A stretch of DNA of 64,000 bases from Mycolicibacterium sp. (GTDB lineage Bacteria; Actinomycetota; Actinomycetes; Mycobacteriales; Mycobacteriaceae), in NCBI RefSeq assembly GCF_016462545.1, contig NZ_JAEMTA010000014.1, forward strand, positions 37,939-101,938. The letters run 5' to 3'. Of the stretch, positions 37,626-47,167 are shown in pieces. The notes under the pieces were generated by a model that did no database searches, was not told where the DNA came from, and was given only the letters and a program-made list of their open reading frames with translations. How positions within the stretch are numbered: position 1 is the first letter of the stretch; the number at the start of each line of letters is the position of its first letter. The position numbers and the translations under genes were made by a program.

Positions 37626-38780
37626 GTGTCGACACGCGCAGGACTCTCGCCGCTGGCCTGGCTCGACGACGTCGAACGACAGCGTCAGGCCGCAGGCTTG
37701 CGCCGTGTCCTGCGGGCCCGGCCGCCCGTCGGGACCCATGTGGACCTGGCGTCCAACGACTACCTCGGACTCTCGCAACACCCCCGCGTGATCGACGGTG
37801 GCGTCGAGGCGCTGCGCACCTGGGGCGCGGGATCGACGGGTTCTCGTCTGGTCACGGGCAACACCGAGTTGCATGAATCCTTCGAGGCCGCGTTGGCCGA
37901 TTTCGTCGGCGCCGAGGCAGCTCTGGTCTTCTCGTCCGGCTATACCGCGAATCTCGGTGCCGTGGTTGCCCTTTCGGGTGCAGGATCGCTGCTGATCTCC
38001 GATGCCCTGACCCACGCGTCGCTGGTCGACGCGTGCCGCCTGTCGCGGGCGCGCGTCGTGGTGACTCCGCACCGCGACGTCGGCGCCGTCGAGGCGGCAT
38101 TGCGCTCCCGCACCGAGGAGCGAGCGGTGGTGGTCACCGACTCCGTGTTCAGCGCCGACGGTGTGATGGCACCGCTGCGCGCACTGCATGCGGTGTGCCG
38201 TCGCCACGGCGCCCTCCTGGTCGTCGACGAGGCGCACGGGCTCGGCGTGCGCGGAAGCGGGGGGCGGGGACTGGTGCACGAAGTGGGCCTCGCAGGAGCT
38301 CCCGACGTGGTGGTGACGACGACGCTGTCCAAGGCGCTGGGCAGTCAGGGCGGCGTCGTACTCGGACCGGTTGCCGTCCGCGCCCATCTGATCGACGCCG
38401 CGCGACCGTTCATCTTCGACACCGGCATTGCTCCCGCAGCCGTCGGCGCGGCGTCCGCGGCGCTCGAGGTGCTGATCGAGGAACCGTGGCGGGCGGGCGC
38501 GGTGCTGGCGCACGCCGCCGCGCTCGCCACCACGTGCGGCGTCGCGGAGGTGCCGGAGTCGGCCGTCGTGTCCGTCATCCTCGGCGAGCCCGAGGTGGCG
38601 CTGGCTGCGGCCACGGCATGCCTGGATCGCGGCGTCCGGGTCGGGTGCTTCCGCCCGCCAACGGTGCCCGCGGGCACGTCGCGGCTGCGACTGACCGCAC
38701 GCGCCTCCCTGACTCCCGACGAGCTCGACGTGGCTGTTCGCGTGCTGACGGAAGTTCTCGCCTCGGCCAGACGCCGATGA
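37626..38780 (+). CDS. bioF: 8-amino-7-oxononanoate synthase
   Basis: Condenses pimeloyl thioester with alanine to KAPA, PLP-dependent, 384 aa. [11 protein letters not shown] and [11 protein letters not shown] are alpha-oxoamine synthase motifs; the PLP lysine is K236 in [11 protein letters not shown], and DEAHGLGV holds the PLP-nitrogen Asp. GTG 37626 follows AAGGGA (37613-37618) by 7 nt. It is transcribed from its own BioQ-controlled promoter. The stop overlaps bioD as ATGA. Rv1569 orthologue. Confidence 0.96.
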   Translation: MSTRAGLSPLAWLDDVERQRQAAGLRRVLRARPPVGTHVDLASNDYLGLSQHPRVIDGGVEALRTWGAGSTGSRLVTGNTELHESFEAALADFVGAEAALVFSSGYTANLGAVVALSGAGSLLISDALTHASLVDACRLSRARVVVTPHRDVGAVEAALRSRTEERAVVVTDSVFSADGVMAPLRALHAVCRRHGALLVVDEAHGLGVRGSGGRGLVHEVGLAGAPDVVVTTTLSKALGSQGGVVLGPVAVRAHLIDAARPFIFDTGIAPAAVGAASAALEVLIEEPWRAGAVLAHAAALATTCGVAEVPESAVVSVILGEPEVALAAATACLDRGVRVGCFRPPTVPAGTSRLRLTARASLTPDELDVAVRVLTEVLASARRR

Positions 38781-39451
38781 GCATCGTCCTGATCACCGGC
38801 ACGGATACCGGCGTGGGCAAGACCATCGCGACCGCGGCTCTGGCGTGTCATGCCCGGTTGGCAGGCCTCGACGTCGCGGTCTGCAAGCCCGTGCAGACGG
38901 GCTCCGCCGACGGCGACGACGACCTCGGCGAGGTGGCACGCCTGTCCGGCGTCGACGCGCTCGCCTCGGGGTGGCGCTATCCCGAGCCGCTCGCCCCGGT
39001 TGCGGCCGCAGACCGAGCGGGTCTGCCGCTTCCGACGCGGGCGGAGCTGGTCGCCCTCGTCACGGGACTCGACCGTCCCGGCCGGTTGACCCTGGTCGAG
39101 GGCGCCGGTGGGCTGCTCGTGGAGATCGGTTCGGACGGGGTGACGCTGCGGGACCTCGCGGCCGACCTCGACGCCGCGGTGCTGGTCGTCGCGAGGGCCG
39201 GGTTGGGCACGCTGAACCACGCCGGGCTGACCGTCGAATCCCTCGTCGCGTGGGGCATTCCGTGCGCGGGTCTGGTCATCGGCTCCTGGCCGTCCGACCC
39301 TGGCCCGGCCGAGCTGACCAATCGCGTGGCGCTCGATCAGATCGCACCGGTGCGTGCGGCCCTGCCTGCCGCCGCCGGCGCGTTGACGGCTCAGGCCTTC
39401 GCAGAACTCAGCGCGGGCGCATTCCCCGACGGGTGGGTTCGGAGTCTCTAG
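38777..39451 (+). CDS. bioD: Dethiobiotin synthetase
   Basis: ATP-dependent carboxylation and ring closure of DAPA to dethiobiotin, 224 aa. The P-loop is GTDTGVGKT (8-16), with CKPVQTG and [11 protein letters not shown] as the other family motifs. ATG 38777 overlaps the bioF stop. The following small gene begins 2 bp later on the same strand. Rv1570 orthologue. Confidence 0.96.
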   Translation: MSIVLITGTDTGVGKTIATAALACHARLAGLDVAVCKPVQTGSADGDDDLGEVARLSGVDALASGWRYPEPLAPVAAADRAGLPLPTRAELVALVTGLDRPGRLTLVEGAGGLLVEIGSDGVTLRDLAADLDAAVLVVARAGLGTLNHAGLTVESLVAWGIPCAGLVIGSWPSDPGPAELTNRVALDQIAPVRAALPAAAGALTAQAFAELSAGAFPDGWVRSL

Positions 39452-39453
39452 GC

Positions 39454-39972
39454 ATGGCGCACTCCGTGGAACTGCTCTTCGATCAGGGCACCGAGGCAGC
39501 CATCCGTCAGCAGTGGACTGCGCTCGCCGAAGCCGGCCTGCCGAGCCAGGCCAGGCACACGTCGCCGAGCAACCGCCCGCACGTCACACTCGTGGCCGCG
39601 GGACACATCGATCCCGGGGTCGACGCAGCGCTGGAGGAGGCGGCTCGACGACTGCCGCTGGACTGCCTCGTGGGTGCGCCTCTCGTCTTCGGCCGCACCT
39701 CGCTCACCCTGGCCCGCCTGCTCGTGCCGTCCGGTGGATTGCTTCGGTTGCACGAGTCCGTCGATGCGAGCTGCGCGCCGCACCTGCCGTCCGAGCCGTT
39801 TGCGCACTTGCGTCCCGGGTGCTGGACCCCGCACGTGACGCTGGCTCGCCGGCTGTCGCCGGCCAACCTGCCTGCCGCACTGGAGGCCATCGACGTCGCC
39901 GAGGTCGCGGGGACGTTCGCGGGCCTACGGCGCTGGGACGGCGACGCCAGGGTCGACACCCTCATCGCCTGA
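39454..39972 (+). CDS. 2'-5' RNA ligase / phosphoesterase family protein
   Basis: A 172-aa protein of the 2H phosphoesterase superfamily. The two catalytic motifs are RPHVTLVAAG (near residue 30) and TPHVTLARRL (near 128), spaced as in LigT-like proteins. It matches Rv1571 by position. It starts 2 bp after bioD and ends 48 bp inside the convergent bioQ gene. Its RNA or nucleotide substrate is unknown; a direct link to biotin is not evident. Confidence 0.83.
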   Translation: MAHSVELLFDQGTEAAIRQQWTALAEAGLPSQARHTSPSNRPHVTLVAAGHIDPGVDAALEEAARRLPLDCLVGAPLVFGRTSLTLARLLVPSGGLLRLHESVDASCAPHLPSEPFAHLRPGCWTPHVTLARRLSPANLPAALEAIDVAEVAGTFAGLRRWDGDARVDTLIA

Positions 39973-40548
39973 GCAGATCACGCGCTGCGCGGCGATCCCG
40001 TCTACCAGGAGACCGAGTCCAAAGGCGAAGCGGGCGTTGGGATTCGTGGCCATCACCGACTGGTCGTCAGACAGCGCACCCGCGGCATCCCATTGCAATC
40101 GGGACTGTTCGTCGGCGGTGAAGCCGAGCACGTAGTACAGAACCGTCCGCGCGGCCAGGTCGGCCTTCGGCGCCCCGATGCCGGCTTCGAGCACGGCCGC
40201 GCCTAGTCGCTGCAAGATCTCGGCCATCCGCTCGGATTGGCCGGCAGCGAAACTCGCGGAGACCAACTCGGCGCCGTCGGTGGCCGACAGCAGGGCGTTG
40301 CGCAGGCCTGCGCAGAGGTCGTGGATGCGTTGGGTCCACCGACCGCGGTCGACCGTCGCCGCAGCCGGCTCCAGGATTCGATCGGCGACTGCGCCCAGAA
40401 GGGCCTGCTTGTCGGCGAAGTGCCAGTAGAGCGCGCCGGGGGTCACACTGAGCTCGCGCGCGAGTCGCCGCATCGTCAGATCGGCGATTCCGTAGTCGTC
40501 GAGAAGCTGGGTGGCCTTGTCGACCACGTCGCGTCGATGCAGCTGCAC
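39925..40548 (-). CDS. bioQ: Biotin-biosynthesis repressor BioQ (TetR family)
   Basis: A 207-aa TetR-type regulator. The HTH lies in residues 22-48: DLTMRRLARELSVTPGALYWHFADKQALL. It is divergent from bioB, whose promoter carries a BioQ-type palindrome, and the same element precedes bioFD. In Mycobacterium smegmatis BioQ represses these genes. GTG 40548 fits a leaderless start behind TAGGCT (40560-40555), so BioQ probably represses itself through the same operator. The 3' end overlaps the convergent RNA ligase gene by 48 bp. Confidence 0.88.
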   Translation of the reverse strand: MQLHRRDVVDKATQLLDDYGIADLTMRRLARELSVTPGALYWHFADKQALLGAVADRILEPAAATVDRGRWTQRIHDLCAGLRNALLSATDGAELVSASFAAGQSERMAEILQRLGAAVLEAGIGAPKADLAARTVLYYVLGFTADEQSRLQWDAAGALSDDQSVMATNPNARFAFGLGLLVDGIAAQRVICSGDEGVDPGVAVPAP

Positions 40549-40553
40549 CCCTG

Positions 40554-40577
40554 TAGCCTAAACACCGTTCAAGTTCT
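40554..40577. promoter_or_regulatory. BioQ operator with face-to-face promoters of bioB and bioQ
   Basis: On the plus strand TAGCCT (40554-40559) is the bioB -10 box. On the minus strand TAGGCT (40560-40555) is the bioQ -10 box. The half-palindrome TAAAC-ACC-GTTCA (40559-40571) overlaps both; its left arm has one mismatch to TGAAC. The 24-nt element matches 37580-37603 at 21 positions, including the extension AAGTTCT. Confidence 0.82.
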
Positions 40578-40598
40578 GATGTGCAGGAGGAGTGCGTA

Positions 40599-41606
40599 GT
40601 GACGCAGGCGGCGACTGATGTGTTGGGTCAGGCCAGGGAGCAGGTACTCGAGCGGGGCGAGGGCCTGACGCAGGCACAGATCCTGGAAGTGCTCCAGCTG
40701 TCCGACGACCGCCTCGAGGAACTCCTCGCGCTCGCGCACGACGTCCGCATGAAGTGGTGCGGGCCGGAGGTCGAGGTCGAGGGCATCATCAGTCTCAAGA
40801 CCGGCGGATGCCCCGAGGACTGCCACTTCTGCTCGCAGTCGGGGCTCTTCGCCTCGCCCGTGCGCAGCGCCTGGCTGGACATCCCGAGCCTGGTGGAGGC
40901 GGCCAAGCAGACCGCGAAGTCCGGGGCCACGGAGTTCTGCATCGTCGCGGCCGTCCGTGGACCCGACGAGCGCCTGCTGGCGCAGGTCGCCGCGGGCATC
41001 GAAGCCATCCGCAACGAGGTCGACATCCAGATCGCCTGCTCGTTGGGCATGCTGACCCAGGAGCAGGTGGACCGCCTCGCCGCGATGGGCGTGCATCGCT
41101 ACAACCACAACCTCGAGACCGCGCGGTCGTACTTCACCAACGTCGTCACCACCCATACGTGGGAGGAGCGCTGGGGCACCTTGGAAATGGTGCGCGCCGC
41201 CGGCATGGAGGTCTGCTGCGGCGGCATCCTCGGGATGGGCGAATCGCTGGAGCAGCGTGCGGAATTCGCCGCCAACCTCGCCGAGCTCAACCCGCACGAG
41301 GTGCCGCTGAACTTCCTCAACCCACGGCCGGGCACGCCGTTCGGCGATCTCGAGGTCCTGCCCGCCTCCGAGGCGCTCAAGGCCGTGGCCGCCTTCCGGC
41401 TGGCCATGCCGCGCACGATGCTGCGGTTCGCAGGCGGACGCGAGATCACGCTCGGCGACCTCGGCGCCAAGCAGGGCATCCTCGGCGGCATCAACGCCGT
41501 GATCGTTGGCAACTACCTGACCACCCTCGGCCGGCCCGCCGAGTCCGATCTCGAGCTGCTCAACGATCTCCAGATGCCGATCAAGGCACTCAACGCGACC
41601 ATCTAG
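40599..41606 (+). CDS. bioB: Biotin synthase
   Basis: Radical-SAM enzyme that inserts sulfur into dethiobiotin, 335 aa. The 4Fe-4S cluster cysteines are C71, C75 and C78 (CPEDCHFC). The auxiliary cluster ligands are expected among later conserved Cys (FCIVAA, QIACSLG, EVCCGG) and the Arg in [12 protein letters not shown] 40599 follows a strong AGGAGGAG (40585-40592). Mycobacterial BioB lacks the usual C-terminal cluster-protecting segment and needs an auxiliary protein, encoded next to it. Rv1589 orthologue. Confidence 0.97.
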   Translation: MTQAATDVLGQAREQVLERGEGLTQAQILEVLQLSDDRLEELLALAHDVRMKWCGPEVEVEGIISLKTGGCPEDCHFCSQSGLFASPVRSAWLDIPSLVEAAKQTAKSGATEFCIVAAVRGPDERLLAQVAAGIEAIRNEVDIQIACSLGMLTQEQVDRLAAMGVHRYNHNLETARSYFTNVVTTHTWEERWGTLEMVRAAGMEVCCGGILGMGESLEQRAEFAANLAELNPHEVPLNFLNPRPGTPFGDLEVLPASEALKAVAAFRLAMPRTMLRFAGGREITLGDLGAKQGILGGINAVIVGNYLTTLGRPAESDLELLNDLQMPIKALNATI

Positions 41607-41608
41607 CG

Positions 41609-41806
41609 ATGCCAAGCAACTTCAACGTCTACACCGGCGAGACCGAGGGCGGGTCCGTTCCGGCGGCTGCGCGCCTCGGCCTCGAGCCGCCACGATTCTG
41701 CTCCGACTGCGGTCGCCGGATGATCGTGCAGGTGCGTCCCGACGGGTGGTCGGCGAAGTGCTCACGCCACGGCGAGCTGGACTCCAAGGATCTGGACGCG
41801 CGATGA
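41609..41806 (+). CDS. bsaP: Biotin synthase auxiliary protein
   Basis: A 65-aa protein with CxxC (C31, C34) and CxxH (C51, H54), a ligand set able to hold an iron-sulfur or zinc site. It corresponds to Rv1590, recently shown to be needed by mycobacterial BioB to turn dethiobiotin into biotin. ATG 41609 lies 2 bp behind bioB, and the stop overlaps the next ATG (ATGA), so it is cotranscribed with bioB under BioQ. The gene is small enough to be missed by automatic annotation. Identification rests on position, length and the Cys pattern. Confidence 0.85.
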   Translation: MPSNFNVYTGETEGGSVPAAARLGLEPPRFCSDCGRRMIVQVRPDGWSAKCSRHGELDSKDLDAR

Positions 41807-42462
41807 GCGATCAGGTTGAGCCGCCGAGTCTTTCGCACCGTCAGGCTGCCCTCCGCATCGTGGCGGGTCTGACCCTTGCCGGGGTCGTCGTCGGTGCCGT
41901 CTGGGCGTGGCTCGCTCCACCCGTCCAGCTCGTCATCGCGTTGACTCGCAATGGCGACCGGGTGCGCGGGTACGTGGGCGACGAGTCCGACCTCCTGTTC
42001 CTCGGGGCCTTCCTGATGACCGGGCTGTTGTTCGTCGTCGCGGTGACGGCCGCCGTCGCGGTGTGGCAGTGGCGACCCCACCGTGGGCCGATCGCGGTCG
42101 GCGCACTGTCGATCGGTGCGCTGGCGGCTGCCGGCGCCGCAGCCGGGGTCGGGGCTGCCCTGGCACGTTGGCGGCACGGTGTGGTCGACGTCGCGGCGGC
42201 CCCCATTTCACCCGAGCACCGGGTGTTCTATACCCAACAGGCGCCCGCGGTGTTCTTCGGACACTCGCCGCTGCAGATCGCAGCATCGATCGTGCTGCCC
42301 GCGGGGGTGGCGGCGCTGGTCTATGCGATGTGCGTGCTGTCGACCAAACGCGACGATCTTGGCGCGTGGCCTCCGCTCGAACGGGCCGTCCTGGTGCCTA
42401 TTGATCCAGTTCCGACAGTGGTAGGCGATCCACCCGCCGACCCGTCATCACCTTCGCACTGA
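41803..42462 (+). CDS. DUF2567 membrane protein
   Basis: A 219-aa protein with four transmembrane helices (residues 16-40, 65-88, 95-115, 165-185) and an extracytoplasmic loop between the first pair. It is the Rv1591-type protein found behind bioB in mycobacteria. It is coupled to bsaP by an ATGA overlap. The last 65 bp overlap the end of the convergent lipase gene, so its Pro-rich C-terminal tail is antisense to the lipase tail. A role in biotin handling is possible from the operon but unproven. Confidence 0.82.
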   Translation: MSDQVEPPSLSHRQAALRIVAGLTLAGVVVGAVWAWLAPPVQLVIALTRNGDRVRGYVGDESDLLFLGAFLMTGLLFVVAVTAAVAVWQWRPHRGPIAVGALSIGALAAAGAAAGVGAALARWRHGVVDVAAAPISPEHRVFYTQQAPAVFFGHSPLQIAASIVLPAGVAALVYAMCVLSTKRDDLGAWPPLERAVLVPIDPVPTVVGDPPADPSSPSH

Positions 42463-43750
42463 TCAGGCCGAGCCGGAGCATGCCCCGATAGGTCGAGACG
42501 TTGAGAAGCGTGGGCCACTTGGTGCGGGCTCGGTTGCTGGACACCGGCTTTCCGGCGAATCGGTCTCGGAGCCAACGCAGCGTCATCGGCGCCGACATCG
42601 GATGCAGCAGCATGTGCTCGCTGAACATGTCGCGGTGATACGTGACGCTCGCACCACCACGGGCGTAGGTGTGGGTCAGCTCGTCGATGTCCTCGACGGA
42701 GACGATGCGGTCGTGGACGGCCTGCACGACGAGCACGGGCACCGTCGGTGCCGCGGTGCCGAGCTTGATGCTGTCGAACACGTGCTGAACCTCGGGGGTG
42801 CTGAGGATGTTCTCCAGCGGCTCGTCGACCAGGTTGTCCATGTCCTTGCCGATCAGTTTGAGCACGACTCGAGCGGTCGTCATCCGCTGGATGTCGGTCA
42901 GCATCGCCCTGCCCTCGGCGGTGACGTGCTCGTTGATGACGCGGTCGAGGTCGGGGTACACGTGGGACAGGGCGGCGACGACCATCGCTGGCAGACCCGA
43001 GAAGAAGCTGCCGTTGAGCCGTCGGAAGGTGTGGCCCAGGTCGCCGACCGGCGAGCCGAGAACGGCGCCGACCACCTTGAGCTCGGGTGCGTACTCGGCG
43101 TACACCTCGGTGGCCCACGCGGTGGCGAGTCCGCCGCCCGAGTAGCCCCAGAGCCCGATGGGCGCGTCGCTCGACAGGTTCAGTGCCTCGTGGTTCAGCG
43201 CAGCCCGCAGCCCATCGAGGACGTGGTAACCAGGTTCGTGGGGTGCTCCCCAAATTCCTTGGGGCCCTTCGTGATCGGGGATCGACACCGCCCAGCCCTC
43301 GGCGAGGGCCGCTGACACCAGCAGGAACTCGAACTGTGCCAGCGCGCCGACTGCCTTGGCGCCGCGGCGCAGTGCGTAGGACGGGAAGCACTGACCCGCG
43401 ACGGCGTCGATCGCGCACTGATAGGACAGGAGCGGACCCTTGCTGCCCACGGGCCGGTCGGCGGGCACGACGATCGTCGTGACGGCGGCCATCGGGAGTC
43501 CGTTGAGGTCGGTCGAGCGGTAGAGCAGCTGTGTCGCGGTCAGCTTCTGGGGGACCAGGCCGAGGAATGCGAGCTCGACGTCGCGCGATCGCAACACGGT
43601 GCCCGGCCTGGAGTGTTCGAACCCCGCAGGCGGCGCGTAGAACGGGTCGGCGGCTGGCAGCAGCGGGTGCGTCTTGCGACGCAACTCTTCGTGGGGTGGT
43701 CGTCCGATCCACTCCGCACCGGTCGAGACGGCTGCGCTGCCAGAGTCCAT
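42398..43750 (-). CDS. Secretory-lipase-type alpha/beta hydrolase (Rv1592c family)
   Basis: A 450-aa lipase. The nucleophile elbow is GYSGGG with S204; the oxyanion region is VPADRP; the catalytic Asp is likely in [10 protein letters not shown] and the His in [10 protein letters not shown]. The family (LIP domain) includes secreted fungal lipases; here no clear signal peptide is seen ([14 protein letters not shown]). Rv1592c hydrolyses short and medium-chain acyl esters. ATG 43750. The stop lies 65 bp inside the end of the DUF2567 gene. Confidence 0.88.
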   Translation of the reverse strand: MDSGSAAVSTGAEWIGRPPHEELRRKTHPLLPAADPFYAPPAGFEHSRPGTVLRSRDVELAFLGLVPQKLTATQLLYRSTDLNGLPMAAVTTIVVPADRPVGSKGPLLSYQCAIDAVAGQCFPSYALRRGAKAVGALAQFEFLLVSAALAEGWAVSIPDHEGPQGIWGAPHEPGYHVLDGLRAALNHEALNLSSDAPIGLWGYSGGGLATAWATEVYAEYAPELKVVGAVLGSPVGDLGHTFRRLNGSFFSGLPAMVVAALSHVYPDLDRVINEHVTAEGRAMLTDIQRMTTARVVLKLIGKDMDNLVDEPLENILSTPEVQHVFDSIKLGTAAPTVPVLVVQAVHDRIVSVEDIDELTHTYARGGASVTYHRDMFSEHMLLHPMSAPMTLRWLRDRFAGKPVSSNRARTKWPTLLNVSTYRGMLRLGLISAKVMTGRRVDRLPLSELDQ

Positions 43751-43798
43751 CGGGACATTGTCTCTTAACGAATCCTTAAAACAAACCGGGGGGCCATC

Positions 43799-44491
43799 TC
43801 ACGTCGGCGGGCGCAGTGCGGCGAACTCGTCGGTGACGCGATACCGCGCCTCGGTGAACCGGTACAAGGCTGCCGGTCTGCCTCCGCTGCGGCCCGACTT
43901 CGCGGTGGTGCCGGTCGGCACGATCACTCCGCGCCGTGCCAGCACGCGCTGAAGGTTGGTGGCGTCGACCTGGTAGCCCAGCGCCGCGTCGTAGACGTCC
44001 TTGAGCGTCGACAGGGCGAATTCTCTTGGGGCAAGCGCGAATCCGATGTTCGTGTAGGAGAGTTTGGCGATCAGCCTGGTGTGCGCATGGGTGACCATTG
44101 GGCGATGATCGAAGGCCATCGGTGGCAGGGCATCCACCGGATGCCAACGGGTGTCCGGCGGGAGCTCGGGGGTGGCGGGGGAGGGCACCAGCCCGAGGAA
44201 CGTCGAGGCGATGGTGCGCGGCCCGGGGACGCGCTGCGGTTCGGAGAACACCGCGAGCTGCTCGAGATGGGTCAGTTCACGCAGGTCGACCTTCTCGGCG
44301 AGTTGGCGCCGAACTGAACTCGTCATGTCCTCGTCGTGACGGAGCTGGCCGCCGGGCAGTGACCACGCTCCGCGCTGAGGCTCCATGGCGCGTTCCCAGA
44401 GCAGGACGCTGAGCTGCGGGTTTCGCGACGAGAGCTGGCGAACCTGAAACACGACGGCGAGCACCTCGTGGGCAGTGCTAGTATCAGGCAT
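43799..44491 (-). CDS. nrtR: Nudix-related transcriptional regulator of NAD synthesis (NrtR/NdnR)
   Basis: A 230-aa repressor with an N-terminal Nudix fold ([20 protein letters not shown]; the Nudix box is degenerate, as in regulators) and a C-terminal winged helix ([22 protein letters not shown]). It senses ADP-ribose and represses nadABC in mycobacteria; Rv1593c orthologue. ATG 44491 is preferred: TATGAT (44504-44499) lies just upstream, giving a leaderless start next to its own operator. ATG 44503 is possible but lies within the operator. Confidence 0.9.
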   Translation of the reverse strand: MPDTSTAHEVLAVVFQVRQLSSRNPQLSVLLWERAMEPQRGAWSLPGGQLRHDEDMTSSVRRQLAEKVDLRELTHLEQLAVFSEPQRVPGPRTIASTFLGLVPSPATPELPPDTRWHPVDALPPMAFDHRPMVTHAHTRLIAKLSYTNIGFALAPREFALSTLKDVYDAALGYQVDATNLQRVLARRGVIVPTGTTAKSGRSGGRPAALYRFTEARYRVTDEFAALRPPT

Positions 44492-44514
44492 GTTTTCGAT
44501 CATAAGTCGAAAAC
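44479..44514. promoter_or_regulatory. NrtR operator and divergent nrtR/nadA promoters
   Basis: GTTTTCGA (44492-44499) and TCGAAAAC (44507-44514) form a perfect 8-bp inverted repeat with a 7-nt spacer, the NrtR/NdnR box of mycobacteria. TAGTAT (44479-44484) is a possible nadA -10 box on the plus strand. TATGAT (44504-44499) is the nrtR -10 box on the minus strand and lies inside the operator. One site can thus control both directions. Confidence 0.85.
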
Positions 44515-44540
44515 CCCGTCAGGATCAAAAGGAGACGGCC

Positions 44541-45590
44541 ATGACGGTAACGGACCTCACGACCGAGTCAGGCAGCGGTTGGGCCGCACGGATCACCAAC
44601 GGTCCCGCCGGTTACGGCGGAGTGATCGCCGACGAGGAGTGGGCGGCGGAGGTGCGTCGCCTTGCCGACCTGCGCAACGCCACCCTGCTCGCGCACAACT
44701 ATCAGTTGCCCGCGATTCAGGACGTGGCCGACCACGTCGGGGATTCGTTGGCCCTGTCACGGATCGCGGCCGAGGCCGCCGAGGGCACCATCGTGTTCTG
44801 CGGCGTTCACTTCATGGCCGAGACCGCGAAGATCCTCAGCCCGGCGAAGACGGTGCTGATTCCCGATCAGCGGGCAGGCTGCTCGTTGGCCGACTCGATC
44901 ACCGCCGACGACCTGCGCGCCTGGAAGGACGAGTTCCCCGACGCCGTGGTCGTGTCCTACGTCAACACCACCGCGGCGGTGAAGGCACTCACCGACATCT
45001 GCTGCACGTCGTCCAACGCCGTCGAGGTGGTGGCTTCGATTCCCGAGGACCGCGAGGTGCTGTTCTGCCCGGACCAGTTCCTCGGTGCCCACGTGCGACG
45101 GGTGACCGGGCGCAAGAACCTTCACATCTGGGCGGGTGAATGCCATGTCCACGCCGGCATCAACGGCGACGAACTGGCCGCTCAGGCCAAGGCGCACCCG
45201 GACGCCGAGTTGTTCGTGCACCCCGAATGCGGGTGCGCCACCTCGGCGCTGTACCTGGCGGGGGAGGGCGCGTTCCCCGACGACCGCGTGAAGATCCTGT
45301 CCACCGGCGGCATGCTCGACGCCGCTCGAGAAACTCGCGCACGCCAGGTCCTGGTCGCGACCGAGGTCGGCATGCTGCACCAATTGCGCCGCGCTGCACC
45401 GGAAGTCGACTTCCGTGCCGTGAATGACCGGGCGTCGTGCAAGTACATGAAGATGATCACCCCCGCCGCGCTGTTGCGCTGCCTCGTCGAGGGCGCCGAC
45501 GAGGTGCACGTCGACTCCGACGTCGCAGCCGCCGCTCGACGGAGCGTGCAGCGGATGATCGAGATCGGGCAGCCCGGCGGCGGAGAATGA
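44541..45590 (+). CDS. nadA: Quinolinate synthase
   Basis: Condenses iminoaspartate from NadB with dihydroxyacetone phosphate to quinolinate; 4Fe-4S enzyme of 349 aa. Signature parts are [47 protein letters not shown] and [11 protein letters not shown], the last two holding cluster cysteines. ATG 44541 follows AAAAGGAG (44527-44534) by 6 nt; an ATG further upstream would lie in the promoter. First gene of nadABC, coupled to nadB by ATGA. Confidence 0.97.
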   Translation: MTVTDLTTESGSGWAARITNGPAGYGGVIADEEWAAEVRRLADLRNATLLAHNYQLPAIQDVADHVGDSLALSRIAAEAAEGTIVFCGVHFMAETAKILSPAKTVLIPDQRAGCSLADSITADDLRAWKDEFPDAVVVSYVNTTAAVKALTDICCTSSNAVEVVASIPEDREVLFCPDQFLGAHVRRVTGRKNLHIWAGECHVHAGINGDELAAQAKAHPDAELFVHPECGCATSALYLAGEGAFPDDRVKILSTGGMLDAARETRARQVLVATEVGMLHQLRRAAPEVDFRAVNDRASCKYMKMITPAALLRCLVEGADEVHVDSDVAAAARRSVQRMIEIGQPGGGE

Positions 45591-47167
45591 ACGCCTTCGC
45601 CCGCTGCGGCGGAGTCGGGTACTGGCAGCAGCGGGCCGACGTGGTGGTCGTCGGCACCGGAGTGGCCGGCTTGGCAGCCGCGCTGGCGGCACATCGTCGG
45701 GGGCGCCGGGTCGTGGTGCTGAGCAAGGCGAGTGAGACTGCGACGTTCTACGCCCAAGGCGGCATCGCGGTCGTGGTGCCCCGCACGGAGGACTCCATCG
45801 AGGCGCACGTCGCCGACACCCTCGCCGCAGGCGGCGGATTGTGCGATCCCGACGCCGTGACCTCCATCGTCGCCGACGGCTACGCCGCCGTTTCCGAGCT
45901 GGTCGGATTCGGCGCCCGCTTCGACGAGTCCGCACCGGGGCAGTGGTCACTGACGCGCGAGGGCGGCCACTCGCGGCGGCGCATCATCCACGCTGGCGGC
46001 GACGCCACCGGCGCCGAAGTGCAGCGGGCGCTGGACCACGCGGCTGCCACCCTCGACATCAGGCGCAATCACGTTGCGCTGCAAGTCCTTCACGACTCCG
46101 ACACCGTTACCGGTGTGCTCGTCCGCAACGACGACGGCCTCGGTGTGATTCACGCACCCTCGGTGATCCTGGCCACCGGAGGCCTCGGTCACCTCTACTC
46201 GGCGACCACCAACCCGGAGGGCTCGACCGGTGACGGCGTCGCGCTGGCACTGTGGGCGGGCGTCGCGGTGAGCGACGTCGAGTTCATCCAGTTCCATCCG
46301 ACCATGCTGTTCGACGTGAACGGCAGCGGGCGGCGTCCGCTGATCACCGAGGCGCTCCGCGGCGAAGGCGCCATTCTGGTTGACGGGCAGGGCAATTCGG
46401 TGACCGCCGGCGTTCATCCGATGGGTGACCTCGCTCCGCGGGACGTGGTGGCGGCCGCGATCGACGAGCGACTGTCGCGCACCGGCGATCCCTGCGTCTA
46501 TCTCGACGCGCGCGGCGTCGACGACTTCGCAACGCGCTTTCCCACGGTCAACGCCGCGTGCCTGGCCGCGGGCGTCGACGCAGGCGTGTCGCTGATCCCG
46601 GTAGTGCCCGGTGCCCACTACAGCTGCGGCGGCGTCGTCACCGACGTCTCCGGGCGTACCGAACTCGCCGGTCTGTTCGCCGCGGGCGAGGTGGCCCGCA
46701 CCGGGATGCACGGCGCCAATCGACTCGCGTCCAACAGCCTGCTCGAAGGTCTCGTGGTCGGTCGGCGCGCCGGCACGGCCGCGGCCCAGCACGCCGGGGA
46801 CGCAGCCCCCGCACGCGCGGCCGTCGAGCCCGTCACCCGGACCGCGCTGCCACGGGCGGAGCTACAGCGCGCGATGACGCGCCACGCGTCGGTGGTGCGT
46901 GATGCGATCGGCCTCAGTCACGTCGTCGAACTTCTCGGTACGGCTCAACGCCGAGACCTCCTCGGTAGGGCCGACTTCGAGGACGCGGCGCTGACGGTCA
47001 CGGCCTCCGTCGTCGCGGCGGCCGCCCTGGATCGGAGGGAGTCGAGGGGCTGCCACCACCGCGGCGATCACCCCGACCGCGATCCGGCCCGCGCGACCAG
47101 CACCCACGTGCGGCTGCAGTCCGACGGCACGTCGAAGGTGACTCGCGAGGCGGAGGTCTGCTGCTGA
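45587..47167 (+). CDS. nadB: L-aspartate oxidase
   Basis: FAD enzyme that oxidises aspartate to iminoaspartate for NadA, 526 aa. The dinucleotide fold is [42 protein letters not shown] (as [11 protein letters not shown]) and the Arg-rich [13 protein letters not shown] form the active site. It lacks part of the usual C-terminal helical domain, ending [19 protein letters not shown]. The start overlaps the nadA stop, and its stop overlaps nadC (TGATG). Confidence 0.96.
   Translation: MNAFARCGGVGYWQQRADVVVVGTGVAGLAAALAAHRRGRRVVVLSKASETATFYAQGGIAVVVPRTEDSIEAHVADTLAAGGGLCDPDAVTSIVADGYAAVSELVGFGARFDESAPGQWSLTREGGHSRRRIIHAGGDATGAEVQRALDHAAATLDIRRNHVALQVLHDSDTVTGVLVRNDDGLGVIHAPSVILATGGLGHLYSATTNPEGSTGDGVALALWAGVAVSDVEFIQFHPTMLFDVNGSGRRPLITEALRGEGAILVDGQGNSVTAGVHPMGDLAPRDVVAAAIDERLSRTGDPCVYLDARGVDDFATRFPTVNAACLAAGVDAGVSLIPVVPGAHYSCGGVVTDVSGRTELAGLFAAGEVARTGMHGANRLASNSLLEGLVVGRRAGTAAAQHAGDAAPARAAVEPVTRTALPRAELQRAMTRHASVVRDAIGLSHVVELLGTAQRRDLLGRADFEDAALTVTASVVAAAALDRRESRGCHHRGDHPDRDPARATSTHVRLQSDGTSKVTREAEVCC

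Noticed and set aside
44475..44541. Longer nadA start at 44475
   Set aside because: It would place the NrtR operator and promoter inside the coding region; ATG 44541 has a strong Shine-Dalgarno and the family N-terminus.
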